This document shows, one piece after another, positions 9,021 through 18,700 of a DNA stretch of 64,000 nt. The first letter of the stretch is position 1, and each line of letters begins with the position of its first letter. The DNA comes from Flavobacterium rivuli WB 3.3-2 = DSM 21788. GTDB taxonomy: Bacteria > Bacteroidota > Bacteroidia > Flavobacteriales > Flavobacteriaceae. The stretch covers positions 212,330-276,329 of the forward strand of contig NZ_KB899971.1 of assembly GCF_000378485.1 (NCBI RefSeq). Reading direction: 5' to 3'. The translations under genes and the position numbers were made by a program. The notes beneath the pieces were generated by a model. It was not told the origin of the DNA and made no database searches. It saw only the letters and a program-made list of their open reading frames with translations.

Positions 9021-10181
9021 TTACAGTGTACCCCTTAACTCCTGTTCGCGCTCTATGCTCTCAAACAGGGCTTTAAAGTTACCTGCGCCAAAACCGCGTG
9101 CACCCATTCTTTGTATAATTTCAAAAAACAGTGTAGGGCGGTCTTCAACCGGTTTGGTAAATATCTGTAACAGGTATCCTTCCTCATCGGCATCAACCAT
9201 AATGGCAAGTTTTTGTATCTCTTTAATGTCTTCTTTAAAGGCATCTTTATGTGCACCAAGGCGCGACGGAATGGCATCATAATAAGCCTGCGGTGGTGCC
9301 GAAAGGAACTCTACGCCACGGCTCTTAAGGTCGCTCACGGTTTTAACAATATCATCTGTAGCAATAGCAATGTGCTGTACGCCGGGACCACCGTAAAAAT
9401 CAAGGTATTCCTCAATTTGGGATTTCTTCATACCCTCTGCCGGCTCGTTAATAGGGAATTTAATCCTGCCGTTGCCGTTGCTCATTACCTTACTCATTAA
9501 CGCCGAATATTCGGTATTGATCTGCTTATCATCAAACGATAAAAAGTTTACAAAGCCCATAACGTCTTCATACCATTTTACCCATGTGTTCATTTCGTTC
9601 CAGCCCACGTTGCCCACCATGTGGTCTACATACTTAAGGCCTGTAGGTGCAGGATTGTAATCGCTTTTCCACTCCCTGTAGCCCGGCAGGAACGTACCGT
9701 TGTAGTTTTTACGCTCTACAAACATGTGTACGGTTTCGCCATACGTGTAGATGCCGGAACGTACCACTTCGCCAAACTCATCTGTCTCAACAGTGGGCTC
9801 CATGTAAGGCCTTGCACCGCGAGATGTAGTTTCTTCAAATGATTTGCGTGCATCTTCTACCCAAAGGGCTACTATTTTTACGGCATCGCCATGTTTTACA
9901 ATGTGGTCGTTAAGCGGAGAATCTGCTACGAGCGGCGTAGTAAGCACCAGGCGAATTTTACCCTGCTGCAATACATAACTGGCACGGTCGCGCACTCCGG
10001 TTTCAAGCCCTGCATAAGCTAACGACTGGTAGCCAAAAGCGGTTTTATAATAATGGGCAGCCTGCTTGGCATTACCCACATAAAATTCTACATAATCGGT
10101 TCCCATAAGGGGAAGGAAATCCTGTGCGCCTTCAAATATTTTTTCAAGGCCGTATTCTACATTTTTAATTTCGTTGCTCAT
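9021..10181 (-). CDS. hppD: 4-hydroxyphenylpyruvate dioxygenase
   Basis: Converts 4-hydroxyphenylpyruvate to homogentisate in tyrosine degradation using non-heme Fe(II); cytosolic. I set the start at ATG 10181 (MSNEIKNVEYGLEKIF, 386 residues). The longer frame back to 10313 only translates an R1 repeat. Two glyoxalase-fold halves are present; the iron ligands are His in KYVDHMVGNVGW, His in GPGVQHIAIATDDI and Glu in LFFEIIQRMGARGFGAGNF, the last within the conserved C-terminal helix region. It lies downstream of hmgA on the same strand, separated by 299 bp of repeat DNA, and the two enzymes catalyse consecutive steps. Confidence 0.96.
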   Translation of the reverse strand: MSNEIKNVEYGLEKIFEGAQDFLPLMGTDYVEFYVGNAKQAAHYYKTAFGYQSLAYAGLETGVRDRASYVLQQGKIRLVLTTPLVADSPLNDHIVKHGDAVKIVALWVEDARKSFEETTSRGARPYMEPTVETDEFGEVVRSGIYTYGETVHMFVERKNYNGTFLPGYREWKSDYNPAPTGLKYVDHMVGNVGWNEMNTWVKWYEDVMGFVNFLSFDDKQINTEYSALMSKVMSNGNGRIKFPINEPAEGMKKSQIEEYLDFYGGPGVQHIAIATDDIVKTVSDLKSRGVEFLSAPPQAYYDAIPSRLGAHKDAFKEDIKEIQKLAIMVDADEEGYLLQIFTKPVEDRPTLFFEIIQRMGARGFGAGNFKALFESIEREQELRGTL

Positions 10182-10198
10182 AGTTGTATGTTTTTGTA

Positions 10199-10476
10199 GG
10201 AGCCTCACCCCAACCCCTCTCCAAAGGAGAGGGGCCAGCTTCACTCCTGATTTTAGTTTTTGTTTTTTCCTCACCCTAACCCTCTCCAAAGGAGAGGGGA
10301 TAGCTACACTCAAACTTGCCTACTCATTGTTATATCGTAGAGTGTAGCTGGTTCCCCTCTTGAGAGGGGTTAGGGGTGTGTTGTTTTTATTAGAGTATAA
10401 CAATACGACTATACTCTGTTATTAGCTTTTTTTTTGACCTCACCCCCTCCCGATAGCTATCGGGAGGGGGTGAGGT
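10199..10476. repeat. R1 repeats and a 40 bp perfect palindrome between hmgA and hppD
   Basis: Three R1 parts (about 10202-10232, 10271-10300 and 10350-10379) fill the gap. Then comes a perfect 40 bp palindrome at 10437-10476 centred on GATAGCTATC, extended by CCTCACCCCCTC on the left and its exact complement on the right. The palindrome begins 4 bases past the hmgA stop (minus strand) and may stop or stabilise that transcript. Confidence 0.8.
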
Positions 10477-10480
10477 TTAC

Positions 10481-11638
10481 TTACTCCACCCAGCTTTTAT
10501 AATACTGCCCATCGTCAAGGCCCATAGCTTCTTCGGTTACCATAAGCGGGCGGAACGTGTCTACCATTACAGCAAGCTCTTCGGTTATGGTCTTGCCTAT
10601 GCTGCGTTCCATAGCACCCGGTGCAGGGCCGTGTGGTATGCCTTTAGGGTGCAGGGTTATGTGGCCCTGCTCTATGTTATTGCGGCTCATAAAGTCGCCA
10701 TCTACATAGTACAGTACCTCGTCGCTGTCTATATTACTGTGGTTGTATGGTGCCGGTATACTTTTAGGGTGGTAGTCGTACAGCCTTGGGCAAAACGAGC
10801 ATACCACAAAAGTATCGGTTTCAAAGGTTTGGTGTACCGGTGGCGGCTGGTGAACACGCCCCGTTATAGGCTCAAAGTTATGAATGCTAAACGCGTATGG
10901 AAAGTTGTACCCATCCCACCCTATAACGTCAAACGGGTGCGTGGCATAGACCACATCGTGCATCATGCCTTCTTTTTTTATCTTAACAAGAAAATCGCCT
11001 TTTTCGTCGTGCGTTTCCAGTACGGTGGGCAGTTTAAAGTCGCGCTCGCAAAACGGCGAATGCTCCAGGTGCTGCCCGCTCTGATTTTTGTAACGCTTAG
11101 GCGTATAAATAGGCGAATGGCTCTCTACATAAAAGAGGCGGTTATCTATAGTGTCAAAATCGATCTGGTAGATCATGCCGCGCGGAATAATGAGGTAATC
11201 GCCATACTCAAACGGTATGTTGCCCATAAGGGTGCGCAGCGTGCCGGTACCTTTATGGATGAAGATCATCTCGTCGCTGTCGGCATTTTTGTAAAAGTAG
11301 GTGCGCAGCGATTGTTGCGGTGCGGCAAGCCCTATAATACAGTCGCGGTTAACAAGAAGAGCCTTGCGGCTGTCCAGGAAATCGGCTTCGGGCTTCAGCT
11401 CAAAACCTTTTAGCAACAGCGATTTTATATTTTTATCTATGGCTATTTTAGGCTCTACCGAATAGGATTTAAGTATCTCCTTAACCTGCGTGGGCCTGTG
11501 TGTGTGGTACAGCAGTGCCGAGTGGCCATGAAAACCCTCTGTGCCAAAAAGCTGCTCGTAGTACAAACCGCCATTGGGCTTTTCGAACTGTGTGTGTCGT
11601 TTTTGAGGGAAATCCCCCAGTTTGTGGTATAAAGGCAT
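10481..11638 (-). CDS. hmgA: Homogentisate 1,2-dioxygenase
   Basis: Opens the aromatic ring of homogentisate to maleylacetoacetate, the step after HPPD in tyrosine catabolism; cytosolic Fe(II) enzyme of the cupin type. The 385 residues begin MPLYHKLGDFPQKRHTQF and GGLYYEQLFGTEGFHG, which are typical of the shorter bacterial form. A cupin core (FIHKGTGTLRTLMGNIPFEYGDYLIIPRG) and a C-terminal iron-binding part with HPKGIPHGPAPGAMERS follow. It is the promoter-proximal gene of the tyrosine pair. The next steps (maleylacetoacetate isomerase, fumarylacetoacetase) are not in the window. Confidence 0.95.
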   Translation of the reverse strand: MPLYHKLGDFPQKRHTQFEKPNGGLYYEQLFGTEGFHGHSALLYHTHRPTQVKEILKSYSVEPKIAIDKNIKSLLLKGFELKPEADFLDSRKALLVNRDCIIGLAAPQQSLRTYFYKNADSDEMIFIHKGTGTLRTLMGNIPFEYGDYLIIPRGMIYQIDFDTIDNRLFYVESHSPIYTPKRYKNQSGQHLEHSPFCERDFKLPTVLETHDEKGDFLVKIKKEGMMHDVVYATHPFDVIGWDGYNFPYAFSIHNFEPITGRVHQPPPVHQTFETDTFVVCSFCPRLYDYHPKSIPAPYNHSNIDSDEVLYYVDGDFMSRNNIEQGHITLHPKGIPHGPAPGAMERSIGKTITEELAVMVDTFRPLMVTEEAMGLDDGQYYKSWVE

Positions 11639-11964
11639 GATGATTATCTATTAAATTATAAAAATAAAATGGCATAGCACCGTAGCCTCATTCCGGGTTG
11701 CGTTTAATGAGGAATTTTAAATAGCTTAATAAACCCTGCCATTGCGTAGTCATAGAACAAATATCGTAAAAATTTAATTTTAGGCGGTATTTTTTGAAGA
11801 AAAATGAAAACGATTGAGAAAAATGGAAGTTACATTGTGAGATAAAAGACGCAAATGTTTAAATATTATATTAGGGCACACAATAATGTTTTATTTTTTT
11901 GTTCACCTTTACAAATACTATAATTGCAAACTATAAAGTTAACCATTGTAAAGCCCTCTGTTTT
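11639..11964. other. Divergent intergenic region hmgA / secreted protein
   Basis: AT-rich spacer carrying the promoters of both divergent genes. The only structure I see is an inverted repeat CCTCATT (11686-11692) / AATGAGG (11706-11712), a possible regulator site or leader hairpin for hmgA. No exact TAnnTTTG was found upstream of hmgA, and no RNA gene or further ORF. Confidence 0.4.
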
Positions 11965-12882
11965 ATGAAATACATTTTACTATTCATGCTTGTCAGTATG
12001 TTTTGCCATGCACAGGATTATAATAAGGTTACGGCTTATAGGTTGATTGACGAAATGGACGATGGGCCTTGTTCTCTTGTTACTTATTTTAAAGCAGGCG
12101 ATTCTTCTTTTGTTTATTCTGCCAGATCTATTGATGCAGTAATGATAAAAAAATTATTAAGCATAAAGAAGAAAGCTAAAAAATGGAAGAAAACAGGTTT
12201 TTGGTGCAGAAAAGGATATATTGGCGGCGACATGATATATAATATGTTCGTTTTTGAAGGAGCTAAAGTAAATGACACTCTTTTTACATCAGATGATATT
12301 GTGATATTTCCGTCTAAACAAGTAGCATACACAGACAAAAACAAGGAAGTATATAAAGCGTTTAACAATCATTTTAAAGCCTTTTTTGACAGAGATTTCA
12401 AAGAAGAGAATGAGAATCGTATATTACAAGGAAGAGCAGTTTTAGATTCTATAGGGGTAGATAAAATAGTATATAAAGGCAAAGCCGTTACACAATTAAA
12501 TTTTCAGGACATCAAAAATCAAACGCAATCTTTAAAAGAGATTGATGTATTTGAATCTGAAGAGGATTCTATAACAGACTATCTCTATACCTATGAGGCA
12601 GACCGCGATATAATTGAAACGAAAAATAACAAGTCGATAGAGTCTGTATTAATAAATAACCCAGGCACATTTTCTATAGATGGTATTAAAGTGGGAGATA
12701 GCGAGGATTTGGTTGTTTATAAATATCCGCAATCTGCAAAGCATACCTATGCTGTCTCGACAAAATTTGAAGAAATGGAGTATAAGTATGACTACGAAAT
12801 TACTTTTATAAATAACAAAGGCGGGGCTGTTATAACCGTAGACAAAAAAGTAGTAAGCAGTATAGTAATCAGACTCGACTGA
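11965..12882 (+). CDS. Secreted protein, unknown function
   Basis: Not recognised. I start it at ATG 11965, where a signal peptide begins (MKYILLFMLVSMFCHAQ, cut after AQ), giving 305 residues; the frame continues 22 codons upstream but those add a non-signal, Cys-containing stretch. The mature part is charged and Lys/Asp-rich (LLSIKKKAKKWKKTGFW, YEADRDIIETKNNKSIESV). The last 100 residues read like a repeat-free beta domain (GTFSIDGIKVGDSEDLVVYKYP), reminiscent of small periplasmic proteins that bind a partner. It is a single gene facing away from hmgA. Confidence 0.7.
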   Translation: MKYILLFMLVSMFCHAQDYNKVTAYRLIDEMDDGPCSLVTYFKAGDSSFVYSARSIDAVMIKKLLSIKKKAKKWKKTGFWCRKGYIGGDMIYNMFVFEGAKVNDTLFTSDDIVIFPSKQVAYTDKNKEVYKAFNNHFKAFFDRDFKEENENRILQGRAVLDSIGVDKIVYKGKAVTQLNFQDIKNQTQSLKEIDVFESEEDSITDYLYTYEADRDIIETKNNKSIESVLINNPGTFSIDGIKVGDSEDLVVYKYPQSAKHTYAVSTKFEEMEYKYDYEITFINNKGGAVITVDKKVVSSIVIRLD

Positions 12883-12901
12883 TTTTTTATGACAATAGTG
12901 T

Positions 12902-12976
12902 AAGACGCATTCAATGCGTCTCTACCTGAAAACTGCGACTGCGACTGATCACTGACCACTAACCACTGCCAACTAA
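12902..12976. repeat. Small hairpin plus R4 low-complexity repeat
   Basis: AGACGCAT-TCA-ATGCGTCT (12903-12921) is a short perfect hairpin flanked by CTAC, of a kind dispersed in many genomes. It is followed by CTGATCACTGACCACTAACC, the same ACTGACCACT low-complexity run seen at 51539-51587. They lie between the convergent secreted-protein and lspA genes, where the hairpin may help terminate. Confidence 0.55.
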
Positions 12977-12977
12977 A

Positions 12978-13583
12978 CTACTCCCCTTTTGGGAATGCCT
13001 TTTTGTTAAACACGATAAGGATACCTACAGCTACAGATATGGCAGCATCGGCAACATTAAAGATGGCATTAAAGAACGAGAATTCTTTACCGCCTATGCC
13101 GGGAATCCATTGCGGAAAATGGGCATCCTTAATAATAGGGAAGTAAAGCATATCTACCACTTTGCCATGAAGGAACGTACCGTAATGATTTGCCGTATTA
13201 AATGTAGCAACCTGGTTAGGCATGCTATGGTCAAAAATTAATCCATAAATAACAGAGTCTATAATGTTACCAAAAGCACCGGCAAGTATAAGCGCTATAG
13301 ATACTATAAGGTAAGGCGATTGCTTTTTCTTAACCGCATCCCACAGCCACCAGCCTATACCGCCCACGGCCACGATCCTGAAAAGGGTAAGTATAAGCTT
13401 ACCGTACGATCCCGGAATCTCTGCACCCCACGCCATACCGTCGTTCTCTATAAATTGTATATAAAACCAGCTAAAAACCTCTTTGGCTTCGCCTAACCTA
13501 AAATGGGTCTTTACGTATATTTTAGATATCTGGTCTACCAGCAATACAAGGATTACAATTAAGTAGGCTTTCTTTAGCGACAT
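12978..13583 (-). CDS. lspA: Lipoprotein signal peptidase (signal peptidase II)
   Basis: Cleaves the signal peptide of diacylglyceryl-modified prolipoproteins in the inner membrane. 201 residues with four membrane segments; the N-terminal LVDQISKIYVKTHF, the catalytic Asp of GNIIDSVIYGLIFDH, and the second catalytic Asp in the FNVADAAISVAVG motif are all present. It is slightly longer than proteobacterial LspA because of an extra periplasmic loop, common in Bacteroidota. The many lipoproteins in this window (M23, adaptor, outer-membrane factor, 21769, 40330) are its natural substrates. Confidence 0.96.
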   Translation of the reverse strand: MSLKKAYLIVILVLLVDQISKIYVKTHFRLGEAKEVFSWFYIQFIENDGMAWGAEIPGSYGKLILTLFRIVAVGGIGWWLWDAVKKKQSPYLIVSIALILAGAFGNIIDSVIYGLIFDHSMPNQVATFNTANHYGTFLHGKVVDMLYFPIIKDAHFPQWIPGIGGKEFSFFNAIFNVADAAISVAVGILIVFNKKAFPKGE

Positions 13584-13719
13584 TTTTTAAATTTTACGGC
13601 AAAAATAAATTAAATTATTAAACTATCGTCATCACATTGGTGTTAATGAAATGTTTAATGTTATTATTGCCTCACTTTTTATTTTTAGTTTTGGTTGCCG
13701 GTGTTTATTTTATTATTAC

Positions 13720-13912
13720 TACAAAGTTTTTCACGAAGCGCACAAGGTATTGTAAACAGTAGTGTTGTGTATGCCGCTTTAAGCGGAAGGACACAAAGCT
13801 GGCACGTAAAGCCTTGTGTTCTCCAATCATGATAATCAGGATTGCTACCTTTATCAAAATTGAGCATGGCTTAGTGTGCTTTGTGAAAAACTTTGTGCAT
13901 TTTGTGGTAAAA
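13720..13912. repeat. Foldback repeat, R2
   Basis: Arms ACAAAGTTTTTCACGAAGCG and TTTGTGAAAAACTTTGTGCA pair imperfectly. The interior (CCGC...GCGG, GGACAC-AAGCT, ACGTAAAGCCTTGTGTTCT, CAATC-TGAT-ATC-GGATTG) is nearly the same as that of the copy at 21506-21710, so the core as well as the arms is conserved. No ORF of note. Confidence 0.75.
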
Positions 13913-13999
13913 ATCAGACTATTGTAATTACCAATACTATTGTGTTTTAAATCCTATCGTTTTAAACGCTCATTTTCTTAACAAAACTTTAACCGCACT

Positions 14000-14032
14000 T
14001 TAGTTCGTTTGGTTCGGTTATATCCGAACTAA
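14000..14032 (+). promoter_or_regulatory. Candidate operator of the GbsR/MarR regulator
   Basis: Two nested inverted repeats: GTTCGG (14012-14017) with CCGAAC (14024-14029) around TTATAT, and TTAGTTCG (14000-14007) with CGAACTAA (14025-14032). They end 5 bases before the -7 element, so a bound dimer would block RNA polymerase. The position and symmetry suit autoregulation of the efflux operon. Confidence 0.55.
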
Positions 14033-14037
14033 CAATG

Positions 14038-14045
14038 TATCTTTG
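14038..14045 (+). promoter_or_regulatory. -7 promoter element TATCTTTG of the efflux operon
   Basis: Exact match to TAnnTTTG, about 29 bases upstream of the regulator's ATG at 14074. An ATG at 14035 lies upstream of the expected transcript start and is therefore not used. Confidence 0.65.
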
Positions 14046-14073
14046 TCTAAATTTTTCAGAAAGAAGCAATGAT

Positions 14074-14559
14074 ATGGATGTTATAAAAGAACGGGAAGAA
14101 CTAATAGAAATGTTTGGTGTTCATTTTGAGAATGTACACCACCTGCCACCATTGGGTTCCCGCATATTGGCCACACTTATTATAGATACCTGCAGCCGCA
14201 AAACTACGTTTGAAGATATTATAGAACTTACCGGAGCCAGCAAAAGTTCGGTTTCTACAAATCTTAACCTGCTGCTTAAAATTGGCAAGATTACCTATTA
14301 TACCCTGCCGGGCGACCGCAAAAAATACTACAAGCCTTCTCCCTTTAGCGAACGTTTTGACAACTACATGAAAATGATAGCGTTCGAAAAACAAATTATA
14401 GACCGCATGGTACATTACCGCGAGGTGCACAGGGGCTGCCCCGAAGAAGAACTGGAACTGCAGCGCACACGCACGTATAAGGAACATGTACTGCAAATGG
14501 AAGAGATACTGCAATCTACCATTAACAAGTTTAAGGCACTGGAGGAACTCGAAAACTAA
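14074..14559 (+). CDS. GbsR/MarR family transcriptional regulator
   Basis: A 161-residue winged-helix repressor-type protein. The DNA-binding region (about residues 25-85) reads LPPLGSRILATLIID, then TFEDIIELTGASKSSVSTNLNLL as helix-turn-helix, then KITYYTLPGDRKKYYKPS as the wing. The C-terminal half is a coiled dimerisation helix (YKEHVLQMEEILQSTINKF). It starts the operon regulator-adaptor-pump-outer membrane factor, and the palindrome immediately upstream suggests that it represses its own operon and is released by a pump substrate. ATG 14074 is chosen over ATG 14035 because the promoter -7 box overlaps the earlier codon. Confidence 0.9.
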   Translation: MDVIKEREELIEMFGVHFENVHHLPPLGSRILATLIIDTCSRKTTFEDIIELTGASKSSVSTNLNLLLKIGKITYYTLPGDRKKYYKPSPFSERFDNYMKMIAFEKQIIDRMVHYREVHRGCPEEELELQRTRTYKEHVLQMEEILQSTINKFKALEELEN

Positions 14560-14596
14560 AAAATCATCATACATACATAAACAAACAGGCAAATCA

Positions 14597-15763
14597 ATGA
14601 AGAATACAATTTTTACAGGAGCTATAGCGGCACTTATACTGCTTAGCAGTTGTGGCAAGAGCAAAGAGGAGACAGATGCGGCAGCAACGGCAGCAGCAGC
14701 CCCAAAGGCATATAAAACGGTAGAGGTACAGCCCATGTCGGCTACGTTAAATAACGATTATCCCGCCAGTATACAGGGGCAGCAAAATATAGAAATTCGC
14801 CCAAGGGTAGAAGGCTATATCGATAAAATATTTGTAGATGAAGGTGCCGTAGTTAAGGCAGGACAGCCTTTATTTAAAATCAGTGCCCCGCAGTATGAGC
14901 AGGAAGTGCGCACGGCAACGGCAAGCATTAAGAGTGCACAGGCCGATGTTAGCGCAGCAAGGCTTGCCGTTAATAAGGTTAAGCCACTGGTAGACAAAGA
15001 AATTGTAAGTAAGTACGAGTTAGAGTCGGCGCAGTTTAACTACGAGGCGGCAATGGCTACACTGGCACAGGCTAATGCAGCCCTTGCCAATGCTAAGACC
15101 AACCTGGGCTATACTACGGTAACCAGCCCGGTAAACGGTGTTGTCGGTTCTATACCTTTCCGTTTAGGTAGTTTGGTAAGCTCTGCCAATGCGGAGCCAC
15201 TAACTACAGTATCGAGCATTGGTAATGTATATGCTTATTTCGCCTTTAACGAAAAACAATTGCTTGCCCTTACTAAAGACAGCACCAATGTATCGTTAGC
15301 CGCAAAAATTAAAGAGATACCTGCCGTAAGCCTGTTACTTGCAGATGGTACGGAGTATGGCGAAAAAGGTAAGATAGAAACTATAAACGGTTTGATAAAC
15401 ACAGCAACAGGATCTGTAAACCTGCGTGCACGTTTTCCTAACAGCAAAGGCATTATACGTAGTGGGAGCAGTACTAAGGTAAGGATTCCTCAGGATGTAA
15501 AAAACAAGATCATCGTGCCGCAAAGTGCTACCTTCGAGCTTCAGGATAAACGTTTTGCAGCGATAGTGGGTAAAGACGGTAAAACGCAAAATGCAGTTAT
15601 AACAATAAACGAAAATGCTGTAGGCAACTATTATGTGGTAGAAAGCGGCCTTAAGGCAGGCGACCAGATTGTTATAGAGGGTGTGGCTAACCTTAAAGAA
15701 GGTACCCAGATTAAGGCTACCCCGGAGAGTGCCGAGAAAGTTTATGCAAACCTAAATAAATAG
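14597..15763 (+). CDS. RND efflux periplasmic adaptor subunit (lipoprotein)
   Basis: Membrane fusion protein of a tripartite RND pump, 388 residues. The start at 14597 gives a lipoprotein signal (FTGAIAALILLSSC, lipidated Cys at about residue 19), so the protein is membrane-anchored in the periplasm. Domains follow the AcrA order: first lipoyl half (IEIRPRVEGYIDKIFVDEGAVVKAGQPLF), alpha-helical hairpin (about residues 95-160), second lipoyl half (NLGYTTVTSPVNGVVGSIPF), beta-barrel, and membrane-proximal domain (GLKAGDQIVIEGVANLKEGT). It follows the regulator by 37 bp and precedes the pump by 3 bp. Confidence 0.95.
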   Translation: MKNTIFTGAIAALILLSSCGKSKEETDAAATAAAAPKAYKTVEVQPMSATLNNDYPASIQGQQNIEIRPRVEGYIDKIFVDEGAVVKAGQPLFKISAPQYEQEVRTATASIKSAQADVSAARLAVNKVKPLVDKEIVSKYELESAQFNYEAAMATLAQANAALANAKTNLGYTTVTSPVNGVVGSIPFRLGSLVSSANAEPLTTVSSIGNVYAYFAFNEKQLLALTKDSTNVSLAAKIKEIPAVSLLLADGTEYGEKGKIETINGLINTATGSVNLRARFPNSKGIIRSGSSTKVRIPQDVKNKIIVPQSATFELQDKRFAAIVGKDGKTQNAVITINENAVGNYYVVESGLKAGDQIVIEGVANLKEGTQIKATPESAEKVYANLNK

Positions 15764-15766
15764 TAC

Positions 15767-18700
15767 ATGTTTAAAATATTCATCCAGAGGCCGGTACTCT
15801 CTACCGTTATCTCTGTAATCATAGTAATATTGGGTATACTGGGCCTTACCGCCCTGCCCATAGCGCAATATCCGGATATTGCCCCGCCTACTGTTGTGGT
15901 GGCGGCAAGCTATACGGGTGCCAACGCCGATGTGGTACTTAAAAGTATTAACGTACCGCTGGAGGAGCAGATAAATGGTGTAGAGAACATGACCTACATG
16001 ACATCTACCGCTACAAATGATGGCTCTGCGAGTATTAAGGTATTCTTTAAAGTGGGTACCAACCCCGATCTTGCTGCGGTAAACGTGCAAAACAGGGTGT
16101 CGCGTGCTACATCGCTTTTACCACAGGAGGTTACCCAGGCGGGTGTTACCGTTACTAAAAGCCAGAGTAGTAACCTGCTTATAACATCGCTCTACAGTGA
16201 TGAAAAGGGTTATGACCAAACGTTCCTGCAAAACTATATAAAAATTAACCTTATACCCCAAATACAACGTGTTACGGGTGTGGGCGAGGTTACGGTTTTT
16301 GGTAGTAAAGATTACTCTATGCGTATATGGCTTAAGCCCGATGTTATGCAGCAGTACAGCCTTATACCCAGCGATATTACCGCAGCCCTTGCAGAGCAGA
16401 ATATAGAGGCTGCACCGGGCAGGTTTGGTGAGCAGGGCAACCAGGCATTTCAGTATGTAATAAAATACAAAGGCCGCCTTGTAACCGAGACAGAGTTTGA
16501 AAACATCATTATAAAATCGGCCGGTAATGGCCAGTTCTTAAGGCTAAAAGATGTTGCCAGGATACAGCTCGATGCGTTATCTTACACCAGTGTGAGTACT
16601 ACTAACGGTAATCCATCGGTAGGTTTTGCGGTAAGCCAAACGCCGGGAAGTAACGCCCGAGACGTTATCAACCAGTCTAAAGCTATTATAGAAGAAGCTT
16701 CTAAAACATTTCCTAAAGGGGTAAAATATACCACCCTTATTAATATTAACGACAACCTTGATGCCTCTATAGAGAAGGTTATACACACCCTTATAGAAGC
16801 TTTTATACTGGTATTTATAGTGGTGTTCCTTTTCCTTCAGGATTTCAGGTCTACACTTATCCCGGCCATATCGGTTCCGGTGGCTATTGTGGGTACGTTC
16901 TTTTTCCTAAATTTATTTGGCTATACCATTAACCTCCTTACATTGTTTGCATTAGTGCTTGCCATTGGTATTGTGGTAGATGATGCCATTGTGGTAGTAG
17001 AGGCCGTACACGCCAAGCTCGACGAAGGCTATAAATCGTCTAAAAAAGCCACCATAGATGCTATGGACGAGATATCGGGTGCCATTATATCTATTACACT
17101 GGTAATGGCAGCGGTATTTATACCGGTAACGTTTATTACAGGTTCTACCGGGGTGTTTTACAAGCAGTTTGGTGTAACCCTTGCGGTATCTATTATCCTT
17201 TCGGCGGTAAATGCACTAACACTAAGCCCTGCGCTGTGTGCCATATTGCTTAAACCCCATAAGGACGACCACAAGCACAAAAACTTTTTACAGCGTTTTT
17301 ACACCGCCTTTAACGTAGGTTTCGACAGGGTTACGGGCAAATACAAAAAATCGGTCAGCTTCCTTTCGCGTACAAAATGGCTTGTTGCCGTATTTATACT
17401 TGTAGCAGGTGGTGGTTTGTATTATATGATGAAAACCACGCCATCTGCCTTTGTACCGGCAGAAGACCAGGGTGTACTTTTTGCTAACATCAGCCTGCCG
17501 CCATCGGCATCTATGGAGCGTTCTACCGTAATTGCAAAACAGGTAGACAGCATTGCAAAATCTATCCCCGAGGTGCAAAATACACTGCGTATTGTAGGGC
17601 AAAACTTTACCGCAGGTGCCGGTAGTGCCTACAGTATGGTAATTGTACGATTAAAATCTTGGGAAGACCGCGAGCGCACGGTAGATGATATCATTGGCGA
17701 ATTGTTTGGCAAAACTGCCGGCATCCGCGAAGCGAGTATCTTCTTTATATCTCCGCCTACGCTACAGGGCTTTGGCCAGAGTGGTGGTTTTGAGTTCCAG
17801 TTACAGGATAAGGGCGGACACAGCACTGCCGAATTTTATAAAGTAAATACTGATTTTCTTGCAGAGCTTGCTAAAAGGCCGGAGGTGCAGTATGCCACCA
17901 CATCGTTTAACCCTAACTTCCCGCAGTACATGATGGATGTTAACCTGGAAAAAACGAAAGAAGCCGGTGTTACCGTGAACAGTTTGCTAAACACTATGCA
18001 GGGTTACTTTGGGGGTATATATGCGTCTAACTTTAATAAGTTTGGTAAACAATACCGTGTAATGATACAGGCCCCGCCGGAGTTTCGTAAAAACCCCGAA
18101 GACCTTAATAACATTTTTGTACGCAATGCTGCCGGCACTATGGCGCCTATTACAGAGTTTATAAAAATGAGAAGGGTTTTTGGCCCCGAACAAATATCAA
18201 GGTTTAACCTGTTTACCTCTATAGCCATTACAGGTGCTCCAAATCCGGGCTTCAGTTCGGGAGACGCCATTAAGGCCATCCAGGAGGTAGCTGCAGAGAA
18301 ACTGCCTACGGGTTACGGTTATGAGTTTTCGGGCTTAACGCGCGAGGAGCTTGCATCGGGCAGCGAAACCATATTTATATTCATGCTTTGTCTTGTGTTT
18401 GTATACTTCCTGCTAAGTGCACAGTACGAGAGTTATATATTGCCATTTGCCGTATTGCTGTCGTTACCGTTTGGCCTTGCAGGTGCTTACCTGTTCTCTA
18501 TTATCTTTAAGCTAAACAGTAATATATACTTACAAATATCGCTTATTATGCTTATTGGGCTACTTGCCAAGAACGGTATCCTTATCGTAGAGTATGCGCT
18601 GGACAGGAGGCGAAAAGGCATGCCTATTGTAGAGGCGGCTATAGAGGGTGCTATTGCACGTTTCAGGCCTATCTTAATGACATCGTTTGCATTTATCTTT

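Noticed and set aside
10182..10313. 44-residue N-terminal extension of the HPPD frame
   Set aside because: It only translates an R1 repeat (SPLERVRVR, APLLWRGVG are typical repeat translations). The family start MSNEIKNVEYGLEKIF is at 10181.
10631..11413. 260-residue plus-strand open frame
   Set aside because: Antisense to hmgA, which is clearly real; low-complexity shadow composition rich in Val, Tyr and Arg.
14101..14736. 211-residue minus-strand open frame
   Set aside because: Antisense to the GbsR regulator and the adaptor start; Phe/Ala/Cys-rich shadow.
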